A DNA stretch of 64,000 nt from a bacterium (GTDB taxonomy: Bacteria > Planctomycetota > Planctomycetia > Planctomycetales > Planctomycetaceae), in contig WGMU01000098.1 in the NCBI GenBank assembly GCA_016124895.1, positions 1 to 64,000 of the forward strand. The letters are read 5' to 3'. Under the pieces are notes generated by a model that did not search any database, was not told where the DNA came from, and worked only from the letters and a program-made list of their open reading frames with translations. This document shows positions 16,252 to 24,381 of this stretch, piece after piece. The stretch's first letter is position 1, and every line of letters starts with the position of its first letter. A program made the position numbers and the translations under genes.

Positions 16252-17184
16252 TCAGGATTTCAGGCCAAACACCTTATCCATGTTCGCCGAGATCTCGGCA
16301 AGACGTTCCGGGCCGCCGCCACCGACCTCGGCGGCACACCAGCCGTAAAAGTTGATCTCGGTCAGGGACTTACGAATGTCGAGCCAGTCGATGTCGCCTT
16401 CGCCGATCTTCGTGAATTTGTTCGTGGCTCGTGAGAAGCCTTTTACGTCGAGTTTGACAATTCGCTTGCCCAGCGCCCGAATCCAGTCACCGACGGCGCC
16501 GTACTTCCAGTGATTGCCAATATCAAACTGCATCCCGACAAACGGCGAGTTCAACTCGTCAACGTACCTGACGAACTTCTCCGCTGACTGGTCGGCTCCG
16601 CCATCGTGGTCGTAGCAGAACTGGTTCCAGACGTTTTCGATCGCGATCGCGATGCCCAGTTCCGCGGCCAGTGGAATCGCCTTCGAAATATTTTCGATCG
16701 AGCGTTTCCAGCATTCCTCTTCGGTTCCGTCAGTTCCGCGGCCGACAACCAGCAGCACCGTTTTCCCACCAACGGCGTTGGTCGTGCGGAGTGCTTCCTG
16801 CAGAGTCGCCAGCGCCTGCGCTCGAACGGCGGGATCGGGATCGGTGTGTCGGACGCCCCAGTGATTCGCACAGACCGAGCCGTCGACCGGCAGGCCGCTC
16901 TCTTTGACGGCGGCGTTGACTTCGTCGATGTTGAACCCTGGAGCGTTCAGCTCGATGGCTCCGAAACCCGCCGCTTTTGCTGCTTTGAACTTGTCGGTCA
17001 ATGAACCTTCGACACCGACCATGCCGATCTTCAGCGTCTTGTAGAGCCGTCCCGCCAGTGGATACTCAACGGGCTCGGCTGCGACAGCGTGGCGCGTCAG
17101 AAGTGAACCGCCAGTCGCGACGGCGCTAACGGCAGCAGAAGCCTGCAGAAACTGGCGTCGCGAAACGATCTCGCTCGGAATCAT
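16252..17184 (-). CDS. Tat-exported sugar phosphate isomerase/epimerase family protein (xylose isomerase-like TIM barrel)
   Basis: The protein has 310 residues, beginning with a twin-arginine signal (SRRQFLQASAAVSAVA). The mature part is an AP endonuclease 2-type TIM barrel: IGMVGVEGSLTDKFKAAKAAGFGAIELNAPG at strand 1, AIAIENVWNQF with the metal-binding Glu, VGMQFDIGNHWKYG with Asp and His ligands, and a closing WCAAEVGGGG. Such exported isomerase-like proteins are abundant in planctomycetes and probably process unusual sugars. AAGGA upstream supports ATG 17184. It precedes the protease gene in the same direction, but the palindrome between them suggests separate units. Confidence 0.88.
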   Translation of the reverse strand: MIPSEIVSRRQFLQASAAVSAVATGGSLLTRHAVAAEPVEYPLAGRLYKTLKIGMVGVEGSLTDKFKAAKAAGFGAIELNAPGFNIDEVNAAVKESGLPVDGSVCANHWGVRHTDPDPAVRAQALATLQEALRTTNAVGGKTVLLVVGRGTDGTEEECWKRSIENISKAIPLAAELGIAIAIENVWNQFCYDHDGGADQSAEKFVRYVDELNSPFVGMQFDIGNHWKYGAVGDWIRALGKRIVKLDVKGFSRATNKFTKIGEGDIDWLDIRKSLTEINFYGWCAAEVGGGGPERLAEISANMDKVFGLKS

Positions 17185-17297
17185 TGTCGGTATCCTTGAA
17201 TCAGCTTTGGAAAAGGGGCAGGTAAGACGAACGGGCCAGCATATCGCCCCGGTCGATCGTTCGGGAAGAAAGCGGCGAGGAGGCCCGGCAACGCAGG

Positions 17298-17322
17298 CAT
17301 CTCGACGGAGCGAGATGGCTAC
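17298..17322 (-). repeat. GTAG-headed palindrome overlapping the ygfZ-like stop codon
   Basis: On the minus strand GTAG (17322-17319) is followed by C, then arms CATCTCG and CGAGATG (17317-17311 and 17304-17298) around CTCCGT. The TAG is the stop of the ygfZ-like gene. A half copy is at 12912-12928. Confidence 0.8.
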
Positions 17323-18332
17323 TTTCGCCGTTCGATAACGCGGGCGGTGCCTCCGGACACAAGCGGCACTTCACTGCCGGGTTGTGCGAACTGGCTGCGA
17401 AGGATCGCCAGACCAACTGCTCTGCCTCGCCCAGGCGTCCAGGCGATAGACGTGAGCGTTCCGATTTCCTTGTCCGGCTTCCCGGGATGCAGCATTTCGG
17501 CTCCGGCGGCGGGAATGTTGTCAGGCGAGGCCGTACCATCGGCCGGCTCGATCTCGACGCAGACCAGTTCGCGGTTGACGTGTCCCATCGCGTGCAGACG
17601 TGCAATGGGCTCCTGGCCGAGATAGCAGCCTTTGGTGAACGAGATCGCTTCGGTGGTGCGATTTGCTTCCTGGGCGAGATTATCGTCGCTCAGATCGCGG
17701 CCGTACTCGGGGAAACCGGCCTCGATCCGCAACGCCGTCAGCGCATCACGACCCGCCGGAGTGATCCCCGCCGCTGTGAAGCGCTGCCAGGTCTCGTCTG
17801 CGGCGTCGACCGGACCGTCGATCAGGAACCCCGTTACGCCGAGCAGATCGACTCGTCGAATCGAGATTCCATCAGCGGCTTGCCAGCCCAAAGGCGGTAG
17901 AGCTGACTGGCAGGGCAGGGCGATGTCGAGCCGGCTGGCTGCCTCGTTGCCGCTGACCAGAAACGCAAACGTTTGAGCTGTCGCGTCAGAGAGTTGGAAG
18001 TCTTCGAGCAGGTGGTACTTCTCCAGATGAGCGATCAGCGAGTCCGCCTGACCGGGAGCTGTATCGATCCGCACGCCGGACTTGCCGACAAACGCGAACA
18101 CGTGGCCGAGAATCCGCCCCTTCACATTGCACAGAAACGCTTCGCAGCCGTGGCCCGGCGGCAGACTCTGCAACTCGTTCGTGCAGAAGCGATGCAGAAA
18201 CGTCGCCGCGTCAGGGCCGGTCATCTCCAGCCGTGTGCGGTCCGAGACGTCAAAGATAGCGGCCGATTCGAGCGCAGCCGTATATTCGTCGTTGACGTTG
18301 CCAAAGCAGGCGGTCTCAAAGCGAGTAGGCAT
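17319..18332 (-). CDS. YgfZ/GcvT-type folate-binding protein (Fe-S cluster/tRNA modification factor)
   Basis: The protein has 337 residues, typical of YgfZ (IbaG-like/COG0354). It carries the family signature KGCYLGQEPIAR near residue 240 (K-G-C-Y-x-G-Q-E), and the N-terminal FDVSDRTRLEMTGPDAATFLHRFCTNE typical of GcvT-like barrels. YgfZ uses tetrahydrofolate and assists assembly or repair of certain 4Fe-4S enzymes such as MiaB. Its presence in the same window as the suf block is suggestive but the two are 22 kb apart. The gene is single and diverges from the aroE-like gene across a GCAAAG-type hairpin. Confidence 0.9.
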   Translation of the reverse strand: MPTRFETACFGNVNDEYTAALESAAIFDVSDRTRLEMTGPDAATFLHRFCTNELQSLPPGHGCEAFLCNVKGRILGHVFAFVGKSGVRIDTAPGQADSLIAHLEKYHLLEDFQLSDATAQTFAFLVSGNEAASRLDIALPCQSALPPLGWQAADGISIRRVDLLGVTGFLIDGPVDAADETWQRFTAAGITPAGRDALTALRIEAGFPEYGRDLSDDNLAQEANRTTEAISFTKGCYLGQEPIARLHAMGHVNRELVCVEIEPADGTASPDNIPAAGAEMLHPGKPDKEIGTLTSIAWTPGRGRAVGLAILRSQFAQPGSEVPLVSGGTARVIERRK

Positions 18333-18377
18333 GAGTGCGGCGCGTGGTCAGTCGGGAGTTCTGGAGATGCAGAAGTG

Positions 18378-18446
18378 CTCGCGCAGAGGCGCGGAGACGC
18401 AGAGGATAACAGCAATCAAAAACTCTGCGCCTTCGCGCCTCTGCAG
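18378..18446. repeat. GCAAAG/GCAGAG-type leader hairpin
   Basis: Left arm 18378-18404 (ctcgcgcagaggcgcggaga...) pairs with right arm 18423-18446 (ctctgcgccttcgcgcctct...). It lies in the divergent region upstream of both the ygfZ-like and aroE-like genes. Confidence 0.65.
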
Positions 18447-18580
18447 GAGAATTCAGCTTGTCGGGGCTGAGCTGGTCACTCTTCGGCTGCGGTGCTGATT
18501 TCCACTCGGTTCAGCGTATCGACTAACCTGCGGCCTCTGTGGACGACACCTTTGATCGACCGGAAGCAGGGATTTGATTG

Positions 18581-19438
18581 ATGGCGCAGGAACTCAATTT
18601 CAAACAGGAACTCACCGGCTGTTTCGGGCAGCCGGTGGCAGAGAATCCGACGCAGGCGATGGTCGAAGCCGCGTACCGACATCACGGGCTCGACTGGCGC
18701 TATCTGACGATCGAGGTCGCACCGGACGATCTGGCCGACGCCGTTCGTGGTGCGCGGGCGATGGGGTTCGCCGGTTTTAACTGCACGATTCCGCACAAGG
18801 TGGCTGTGATCGAGCATCTCGACGGGCTGGGTGAATCGGCCTCGCTGATGGGAGCGGTCAACTGCGTCGTCCGTCGTGGAGGGCAGCTCATCGGTGAGAA
18901 CACCGACGGGAAGGGCTTTGTCGAATCGCTGCGGACGCTGACGGATCCGCAGGGCAAATCGGTGGTCATTTTCGGAGCCGGCGGCGCGGCGCGAGCGATC
19001 AGTGTTGAAGTCGCGCTTGCCGGCGCGACGCGGATCACGATTGTCAATCGCTCGATAGACCGCGGGACGGAACTTGTCGAGCTGCTGCGAGACAAGGTTC
19101 ACGTCGCCGCCGATTTTGTTTCGTGGGCAGGCAATTACTCAGTGCCCGAGGGAACTGACGTCGTCATCAATGCGACGTCGATCGGTCTGTTCCCGGACGT
19201 CGATGCCCGCGTTGCTCTGGATGTCGACACGCTCAAAGCCGGCATGGTCGTCGCCGACGTGATCCCTAATCCGCCGAAAACACAACTGGTCCGCGACGCG
19301 ACGGAACGCGGCTGCAAGGTGATCGACGGTCTGGGAATGCTCGTCAACCAGGGTGTCATCGGCATTCGCTACTGGACCGGAGTGGATCCCGATCCGGCCG
19401 TCATGCGGAACGCGCTGGAAGAAGTTTTCGGAGAGTGA
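18581..19438 (+). CDS. Shikimate dehydrogenase-like (AroE family) oxidoreductase
   Basis: The 285-residue protein contains NCTIPHK with the catalytic Lys (K73), GENTDGKGF with the catalytic Asp, and a Rossmann motif VIFGAGGAARA. INATSIGL and GLGMLVNQG follow near the end. AroE makes shikimate with NADPH in aromatic amino acid synthesis. The shikimate carboxylate-binding motif, normally H-S-x-S-P, reads ENPTQ (residues 21-25), so neither Ser is present. The enzyme may therefore act on a different substrate or tolerate Thr in place of Ser. ATG 18581 is preferred over the immediately preceding TTG. The gene lies upstream of the sulfatase but a GCAAAG hairpin separates them. Confidence 0.88.
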   Translation: MAQELNFKQELTGCFGQPVAENPTQAMVEAAYRHHGLDWRYLTIEVAPDDLADAVRGARAMGFAGFNCTIPHKVAVIEHLDGLGESASLMGAVNCVVRRGGQLIGENTDGKGFVESLRTLTDPQGKSVVIFGAGGAARAISVEVALAGATRITIVNRSIDRGTELVELLRDKVHVAADFVSWAGNYSVPEGTDVVINATSIGLFPDVDARVALDVDTLKAGMVVADVIPNPPKTQLVRDATERGCKVIDGLGMLVNQGVIGIRYWTGVDPDPAVMRNALEEVFGE

Positions 19439-19454
19439 CTGAGTGGATGAGTCT

Positions 19455-19590
19455 CAGTGCAAAGGTGCCAGGACTCAGACTTTCGCAACGGAGTTCAAAT
19501 GCAGAGAACAGGCGTGAGAGCCTCCACATGACGAGGTGACTCGATGACGCGTTTCTTTGCATCACTTTGCGACTCAGTGCCTTTGCGCTG
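19455..19590. repeat. GCAAAG-type leader repeat with distant arms
   Basis: Left arm cagtgcaaaggtgcc (from 19455) and right arm ending gtgcctttgcgctg (19590) are reverse complements in their outer parts, with internal TTTCGCA and TTTGCGA. It sits between the aroE-like stop and the sulfatase start, ending 35 bases before the start codon. Confidence 0.6.
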
Positions 19591-19625
19591 CAGGACCGAC
19601 TGACACACCAATTGAGGAAACCTCG

Positions 19626-21503
19626 ATGAAACGTTTTCTGCTTTCCCTGGTCGTAGCGATGGGTCTTGCGGCAGTCCTGTCGACCGAGCTGCGTGCAGCC
19701 GATCGGCCCAACATTCTGTGGATCACCAGCGAGGACAACGGGCCGCACCTCGGTTGCTATGGCGACGACTACGCGGTGACGCCGCATCTGGACAGGCTGG
19801 CGAAACGCGGAGTGATTTACTCTCACTGCTGGTCGAACGCGCCGGTCTGCGCTCCGGCCCGGACGACGATCATCACCGGCGTTTATCCGACCGCGACCGG
19901 TGCTGAGCACATGCGGAGCAACGTCCGGATGCCGGGTTTCATGAAGATGTACCCGCAGTTTCTCCGCGAGGCCGGCTACTACTGCACGAACAACAGTAAG
20001 GAAGACTACAACCTGCTGAAGCCGAATGGCGTCTGGGACGAATCGTCGAACAAGGCTCACTGGAAGAACCGCAAACCGGGGCAGCCCTTCTTCGCGATCT
20101 TCAATCACACGATCAGCCACGAGAGCCAGATTCGGAACAACATCCCGGCGAAGAACATCATCCACGATCCCGCGAAGGTCCGCATTCCGGCCTACCACCC
20201 CGACACGCCGGAAGTTCGCAAGGACTGGGCACAGTACTATGACCGCGTGACGATGATGGACGACCTCGTCGGGAAGAATCTGAAAGAGCTGGAAGAGGCG
20301 GGACTCGCCGACGACACGATCATTTTCTACTACGGCGACCACGGCTCCGGGATGCCGCGGAGCAAACGCTGGCCGTACAACTCGGGTCTGCAGGTGCCGC
20401 TGATCGTTGTCATTCCGGAAAAGTACAGGCATCTGCGCCCGGCCGAGTGTCAGAACGGTGGACGCACCGAGCGGCTGGTCAGCTTCGTTGATCTCGCGCC
20501 GACACTGCTGAGTCTGATCGGCCAGCAGCCGCCAGAGTGGATGCAGGGGTTTGCGTTCGCCGGTCAGTACGACGCCGGCCCGCAGCCGTTCATCTACGGC
20601 TTCCGCGGACGCATGGACGAACGGTACGACATGGTTCGCAGTGTGACTGACGGCCGTTTCGTCTACCTGCGGCAGTACATGCCTCACAAAATTTACGGGC
20701 AGTACATCGCCTACATGTTTCAGACGCCGACGACGCGGAAGTGGAAGGAACTGTTCGACGCCGGAAAGCTCAACGCCGCGCAGTCGCACTTCTGGAAACG
20801 CAAGCCGGCCGAGGAACTCTACGACCTGCAGAGCGACCCCGACGAAGTCCACAACCTGGCAGGTTCGACTGAGCATCAGGCTGTGCTGAAGAAATTGCGA
20901 GCTGCTCAGGAAGCTCTGGCGTTGCGCATCCGCGATGTTGGCTTCCTGCCAGAGGGGGAACTGCACTCGCACGCTGGTGATTCCTCGACGCCATACGAAG
21001 TCGGACACGACCCGGCGAAATACGACCTGCCGCGAATCATGGAAGTCGCCGGCTACGCCGCATCGGGTGATCCCGCCGCCACAGGAGCCCTGACCAAAGA
21101 CCTGTCCGACTCCGACAGCGCCGTCCGCTACTGGGCCGCGACCGGCCTGCTGATCCGCCAGGCAGCCGGAGTCCAAACCGGACGGCCTGAGCTGCGAGCC
21201 GCCCTGAAGGATGACTCACCGTACGTTCGAGTCGCCGCCGCTCAATCGCTCGCCCAGTTCGGCAATGAGGAAGACGTCAAACTCGCACTGCCCGTCCTGG
21301 CCGAACTGGCTCCCGTCGACAAAAACGGCGTTTACGTCTCGATGTCCGCCCTCGGCGCCATCGACGAACTCGACGATCGAGCCGCACCGCTGGTCGACCA
21401 GCTCGAGGCCATGCCGACAAACGACCCGTCGATCCCGAATCGCATGGGCGCCTACGTTGCGAACCTCTTGAAGAAAACGTTGAGTGACCTGAAGGCGGAA
21501 TAA
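19626..21503 (+). CDS. Exported sulfatase with C-terminal HEAT-like repeats
   Basis: A 625-residue protein with signal peptide (MKRFLLSLVVAMGLAAVLSTELRAAD). The sulfatase domain shows ILWITSEDNGP with metal ligands and C75-A-P-A-R79, the C-x-P-x-R motif whose Cys is converted to formylglycine by FGE. The active-site segment YYGDHGSGMPRSKRW and the ELYDLQSDPDEVHNLAG closing block follow. From about residue 480 a helical region with HEAT-like periodicity appears (AVRYWAATGLLIRQA, PYVRVAAAQSLAQFGNEEDV). The enzyme hydrolyses sulfate esters, probably of polysaccharides. GAGG eight bases upstream supports ATG 19626. The N-terminal part resembles N-sulfoglucosamine sulfohydrolase-like sulfatases. 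Confidence 0.93.
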   Translation: MKRFLLSLVVAMGLAAVLSTELRAADRPNILWITSEDNGPHLGCYGDDYAVTPHLDRLAKRGVIYSHCWSNAPVCAPARTTIITGVYPTATGAEHMRSNVRMPGFMKMYPQFLREAGYYCTNNSKEDYNLLKPNGVWDESSNKAHWKNRKPGQPFFAIFNHTISHESQIRNNIPAKNIIHDPAKVRIPAYHPDTPEVRKDWAQYYDRVTMMDDLVGKNLKELEEAGLADDTIIFYYGDHGSGMPRSKRWPYNSGLQVPLIVVIPEKYRHLRPAECQNGGRTERLVSFVDLAPTLLSLIGQQPPEWMQGFAFAGQYDAGPQPFIYGFRGRMDERYDMVRSVTDGRFVYLRQYMPHKIYGQYIAYMFQTPTTRKWKELFDAGKLNAAQSHFWKRKPAEELYDLQSDPDEVHNLAGSTEHQAVLKKLRAAQEALALRIRDVGFLPEGELHSHAGDSSTPYEVGHDPAKYDLPRIMEVAGYAASGDPAATGALTKDLSDSDSAVRYWAATGLLIRQAAGVQTGRPELRAALKDDSPYVRVAAAQSLAQFGNEEDVKLALPVLAELAPVDKNGVYVSMSALGAIDELDDRAAPLVDQLEAMPTNDPSIPNRMGAYVANLLKKTLSDLKAE

Positions 21504-21532
21504 GTCTCAGCCGAAAGAAGCTCCGTCCTGGA

Positions 21533-21560
21533 GTAGCGGCATGGCGCAAGCCATCCGGTG
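21533..21560. repeat. GTAG-headed short palindrome
   Basis: GTAGCGGC is followed by ATGGC-GCAA-GCCAT (21541-21554), a five-base stem with a tetraloop, 30 bases after the sulfatase stop codon. Confidence 0.5.
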
Positions 21561-21635
21561 TCAGGACTGGAACTGACGCCAAACCGGGCCGCTCGCTCCG
21601 CTGCTGTGTCTGTGCCGACTTCAGAGGCAAGGCAG

Positions 21636-21848
21636 ATGATAACGCTGGCTTTCATTCTGACCGCTGCGGGATCGCTTGCGATGCTCATTGGGCTCGCCAC
21701 AGAAGTCCTTGCTTTCATAGCGATGTCTTCCTGGCACCTCAGGCAGCGACTTCCCGTCAAATCTCCGATTACACTGCAGAGCGCTGGCTGCTCCTGTTTC
21801 TGTCTGGGGCTTGTCCTGCTCGTTATTGGCCAGGCTCTTCCGGGCTGA
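21636..21848 (+). CDS. Small two-TM membrane protein of unknown function
   Basis: This is a 70-residue product from ATG 21636, preceded by AGAGGCAAGG, a fair ribosome-binding site. It has two hydrophobic helices (MITLAFILTAAGSLAMLIGLATEVLAF and SAGCSCFCLGLVLLVIGQAL) separated by a basic loop WHLRQRLPVK. The family is not recognised. It lies in the same direction as the sulfatase and 24 bases before the DUF1552 gene, so co-transcription with the latter is likely. A longer antisense frame exists but has no protein-like features. Confidence 0.55.
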   Translation: MITLAFILTAAGSLAMLIGLATEVLAFIAMSSWHLRQRLPVKSPITLQSAGCSCFCLGLVLLVIGQALPG

Positions 21849-21872
21849 CACCGATCCTCAAGAGATTCCGTC

Positions 21873-23189
21873 ATGAACACTCCGTTCGTTTCGACTCGTT
21901 CCACTCTCTCCCGTCGCAGATTCCTGCGTGGAACCGGTGCGGCACTGCTCGGGCTGCCGTTTCTGGAGTCCATGCTGCCGACGTTTAGCCGGTCAGCGAT
22001 CGGTGCCGACGGAAAACCAGACGAGTCACCAAAACGCTTCGTTGCGGCGTGCGCGACGCTCGGGTTTCACGGACCGTTTCTGTTTCCGGAAAAGGCCGGA
22101 CGCGACTACGAACTGACGCCGTATCTGAGCGTGCTGAAGGAGCATCGCAATGACCTGACCGTCTTCTCGGGGCTCAGCCATCCCGAACAACAGGGCAATA
22201 ACGGACATGCGTCTGAGTTGACGTGGCTGACGGCGGCGCAGCGACCGGGGCTGGCTGGGTTCCGCAATTCGATCTCGCTCGATCAGCTCATCGCGGAGAA
22301 GATCGGGCATCAGACGCGGTATCCGTTCCTCGCTCTCTCGACGAGCGGCCGGTCGATGTCCTGGACGGCCAGCGGCGTCGAGATTCCCGGCGAGACCTCA
22401 CCGGAGAAACTCTTCAAGGCGCTTTTCGTCAACGGCACCGAACAGGAAGTCGCTGCCGAGATGCGGCAACTCCAGCGCGGCCGCAGTATTCTCGACACGG
22501 TGCTCGGCGAGGCAAAGAAGCTCGAACGCGATCTCGGATCGCGCGACCGGGAGAAGCTGAACGAATACCTGGCTGCCGTCCGGGATCTCGAAGGCCGGTT
22601 GCAGCAGTCGCAGGGCTGGACGACAAAGCTGAAACCAAAGCCGAATGCCGACGTGCCGAAAGACGTCGCGGATCGCAACGATGCCATCGCGAAACAGCGG
22701 CTGATGTACGACATGATCGCTCTGGCTCTGCAGACGGACTCAACACGAACCGTCACGTTCCAGCTCAGCGGAATGAACGCCGTGCCAACTCTCTCCGGTG
22801 TCAGCAACGACTGGCACAACCTGTCGCATCACGGTAAGGATCCGGCCAAGATCGACGAGCTGAAGATCATCGAGCAGGCCGAGTTCGTCGCGTTCAACGA
22901 GTTCCTGACAAAGCTGCGCGGGATTGAGGAGAACGGCCGTTCGCTGCTCGATCACTCCGCGATTCTGTTCGGTTCAAACCTCGGCAACGCCAGCAGTCAC
23001 GACTGGCACAACGTCCCGGTGATCGTTGCTGGTGGCGGCTTTAAGCACGGATCGCACGTTGCGCACGACACGAAGAACAACGAGCCCTTGTGCAACCTGT
23101 TCGTGACGCTCGCTCAGCGAATGGGACTTGAAGTCGGTCAGTTCGGCAGTAGTACCAGAGAGAGCATCAGCGGCTTCGAACCGGCATAG
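21873..23189 (+). CDS. DUF1552 family Tat-exported protein
   Basis: A 438-residue protein with twin-arginine signal (LSRRRFLRGTGAALLGLPFLESM), followed by the DUF1552 body: LGFHGPFLFPEKAGRDYELTPYL, SRDREKLNEYLAAVRDLEGRL, and the closing SAILFGSNLGNASSHDWHNVPVIVAGGG, a histidine-rich block resembling DUF1501. DUF1552 genes are usually next to a DUF1592/DUF1588/DUF1585 cytochrome-like gene; no such partner is seen here. The function is unknown but the fold is related to the alkaline phosphatase superfamily. The gene ends before a strong bidirectional terminator. Confidence 0.93.
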   Translation: MNTPFVSTRSTLSRRRFLRGTGAALLGLPFLESMLPTFSRSAIGADGKPDESPKRFVAACATLGFHGPFLFPEKAGRDYELTPYLSVLKEHRNDLTVFSGLSHPEQQGNNGHASELTWLTAAQRPGLAGFRNSISLDQLIAEKIGHQTRYPFLALSTSGRSMSWTASGVEIPGETSPEKLFKALFVNGTEQEVAAEMRQLQRGRSILDTVLGEAKKLERDLGSRDREKLNEYLAAVRDLEGRLQQSQGWTTKLKPKPNADVPKDVADRNDAIAKQRLMYDMIALALQTDSTRTVTFQLSGMNAVPTLSGVSNDWHNLSHHGKDPAKIDELKIIEQAEFVAFNEFLTKLRGIEENGRSLLDHSAILFGSNLGNASSHDWHNVPVIVAGGGFKHGSHVAHDTKNNEPLCNLFVTLAQRMGLEVGQFGSSTRESISGFEPA

Positions 23190-23262
23190 TGAAGTGGTCC
23201 AGATTCCGCGCCGCAGCCGAGTCGCACTCATCGGACGCCTGAGGCTTCGGGGCAAACGATAG

Positions 23263-23314
23263 GAAATCGAAAGCCCGCCACTCGCGATCGACGAGTGGCG
23301 GGCTTTTCGATTTC
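23263..23314. terminator. Strong bidirectional intrinsic terminator
   Basis: A 22-base stem, GAAATCGAAAGCCCGCCACTC and its complement, closes a short loop (23285-23291). It is followed by a T-rich tract on both strands. It separates convergent DUF1552 and the 43-residue membrane gene. Confidence 0.92.
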
Positions 23315-23338
23315 AAATTGACGATCGAACAGGCTGGC

Positions 23339-23470
23339 TCAACCCATCGCCCAGTCGTACTTGTTGAGCTGCATGACCAGAAAGGCGATGCCGGCGGTCA
23401 GAGCTGCCGTCGAGACAAACAGCAGCGCGACCCATACGTCGGGAGCAGGTTTAGAGTTTTGTTGTGACAT
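23339..23470 (-). CDS. 43-residue single-pass membrane protein
   Basis: Reading from ATG 23470 gives MSQQNSKPAPDVWVALLFVS, then a hydrophobic helix through TAALTAGIAFLVMQL and the tail NKYDWAMG, ending in TGA 23341-23339. AGAGGA eight bases upstream is a good ribosome-binding site. The start codon lies inside the end of the coiled-coil gene (18-base overlap), implying translational coupling. The topology is probably N-out/C-in or the reverse with one helix. I do not recognise a family. The conserved operon-like position just before a terminator suggests it works with the two coiled-coil membrane proteins encoded upstream. Confidence 0.75.
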   Translation of the reverse strand: MSQQNSKPAPDVWVALLFVSTAALTAGIAFLVMQLNKYDWAMG

Positions 23471-24308
23471 AGTCTTTCCTCTCGATCACGCCGTTCTTTG
23501 CTTTTTCAACCACGATTCCGACGGCTTTGTCGGGGTGAACCAGTTCGAGCCGAATCTCGCCGAGGTACTGAGCACGGTCGCCCGTGCGGTAAACATACAG
23601 TGTTGAGCCTTCCGTCAGGCCATCGTCACTGCCGATCGAAATCTCAACGTATTCACGACCGCCGCGGCGAGCCTTTTCTGTTTTCAGAACTTCGCCCTGG
23701 ACCAGCGGCAGCGGTGCCAGGTTACGGTCGATCTTCTTCGGATCGGTTTCAAACCCGTTGGCGGCCAGTACGCGACGGTAAGCGCCGGCAGTCTTCAGTA
23801 GTTCGTTGTAGCGGGTGCTGAGATCCTTCAGCTCGACCTGCTGGTTAAAATTCTCATCTTCAAGCTGGCTGACGCGAGCGTTCAGGGCGTTCTGCGCCTG
23901 ATTGAGGCCTTCGTTGATCCGGCGGTGCAGCAACGCTTCGTCACGACGAATGGTGGCTTCGTTACCAGCAATCGTGGCCAGCGATTCCTGCGTGTTGACC
24001 TGAACCTTCAGGCGATCGACCTCCGTTTTCTGCTGATCGAACTGCCGCTGCAGGGCAACGAAGTCGTTGCGGGCATCGTCCGCCTGATTCTTCGTTTCGA
24101 CGAGTTGTTTTTTCAGGTCGTCGATTTCCTTGTTCTTTTCTTCTGTGAGGATCTGCATGTCGCGCGTGTCCTGGTCGACTCGCGTCTGTAGCGTCGCAGC
24201 GGTTGCCTTCCAGTTTGCCTGACTGGTGTAGACCGCTCCGGCCAGCGCCATGAAGCACAGCGTCAGAACAAACTGAATGATGACCAGGAGCTTTCCGATG
24301 AAAGTCAT
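23451..24308 (-). CDS. Membrane-anchored coiled-coil protein with C-terminal beta domain
   Basis: A 285-residue protein with one N-terminal membrane helix (LLVIIQFVLTLCFMALAGAVY). A long coiled coil (about residues 35-185) is rich in Gln, Glu, Asp and Lys heptads. A compact beta domain at the end (about 200-285: VQGEVLKT, REYVEISIGSDDGLTEGSTLYVYR, YLGEIRLELVHPDKAVG) resembles the paired beta-barrels of MreC-like proteins. The homology is only suggested by pattern. AGGA precedes ATG 24308. It is followed by the 43-residue protein and preceded by a similar anchored helical protein (24382-25056). A cell-envelope scaffold role is plausible. Confidence 0.75.
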   Translation of the reverse strand: MTFIGKLLVIIQFVLTLCFMALAGAVYTSQANWKATAATLQTRVDQDTRDMQILTEEKNKEIDDLKKQLVETKNQADDARNDFVALQRQFDQQKTEVDRLKVQVNTQESLATIAGNEATIRRDEALLHRRINEGLNQAQNALNARVSQLEDENFNQQVELKDLSTRYNELLKTAGAYRRVLAANGFETDPKKIDRNLAPLPLVQGEVLKTEKARRGGREYVEISIGSDDGLTEGSTLYVYRTGDRAQYLGEIRLELVHPDKAVGIVVEKAKNGVIERKDYVTTKL

Positions 24309-24381
24309 GTCCGGGAATCCTGATTCGTCAGAGAACTGAATGGAAAGTTGATGTTAGAGCGGGTGTGAAAACCGTCGACCG

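Noticed and set aside
19401-21176. Minus-strand open frame of 591 codons
   Set aside because: It lies antisense to the sulfatase gene, which has a signal peptide, CAPAR motif and family blocks. The antisense translation is Arg/Val-rich with no motif; open antisense frames are common in GC-rich DNA.
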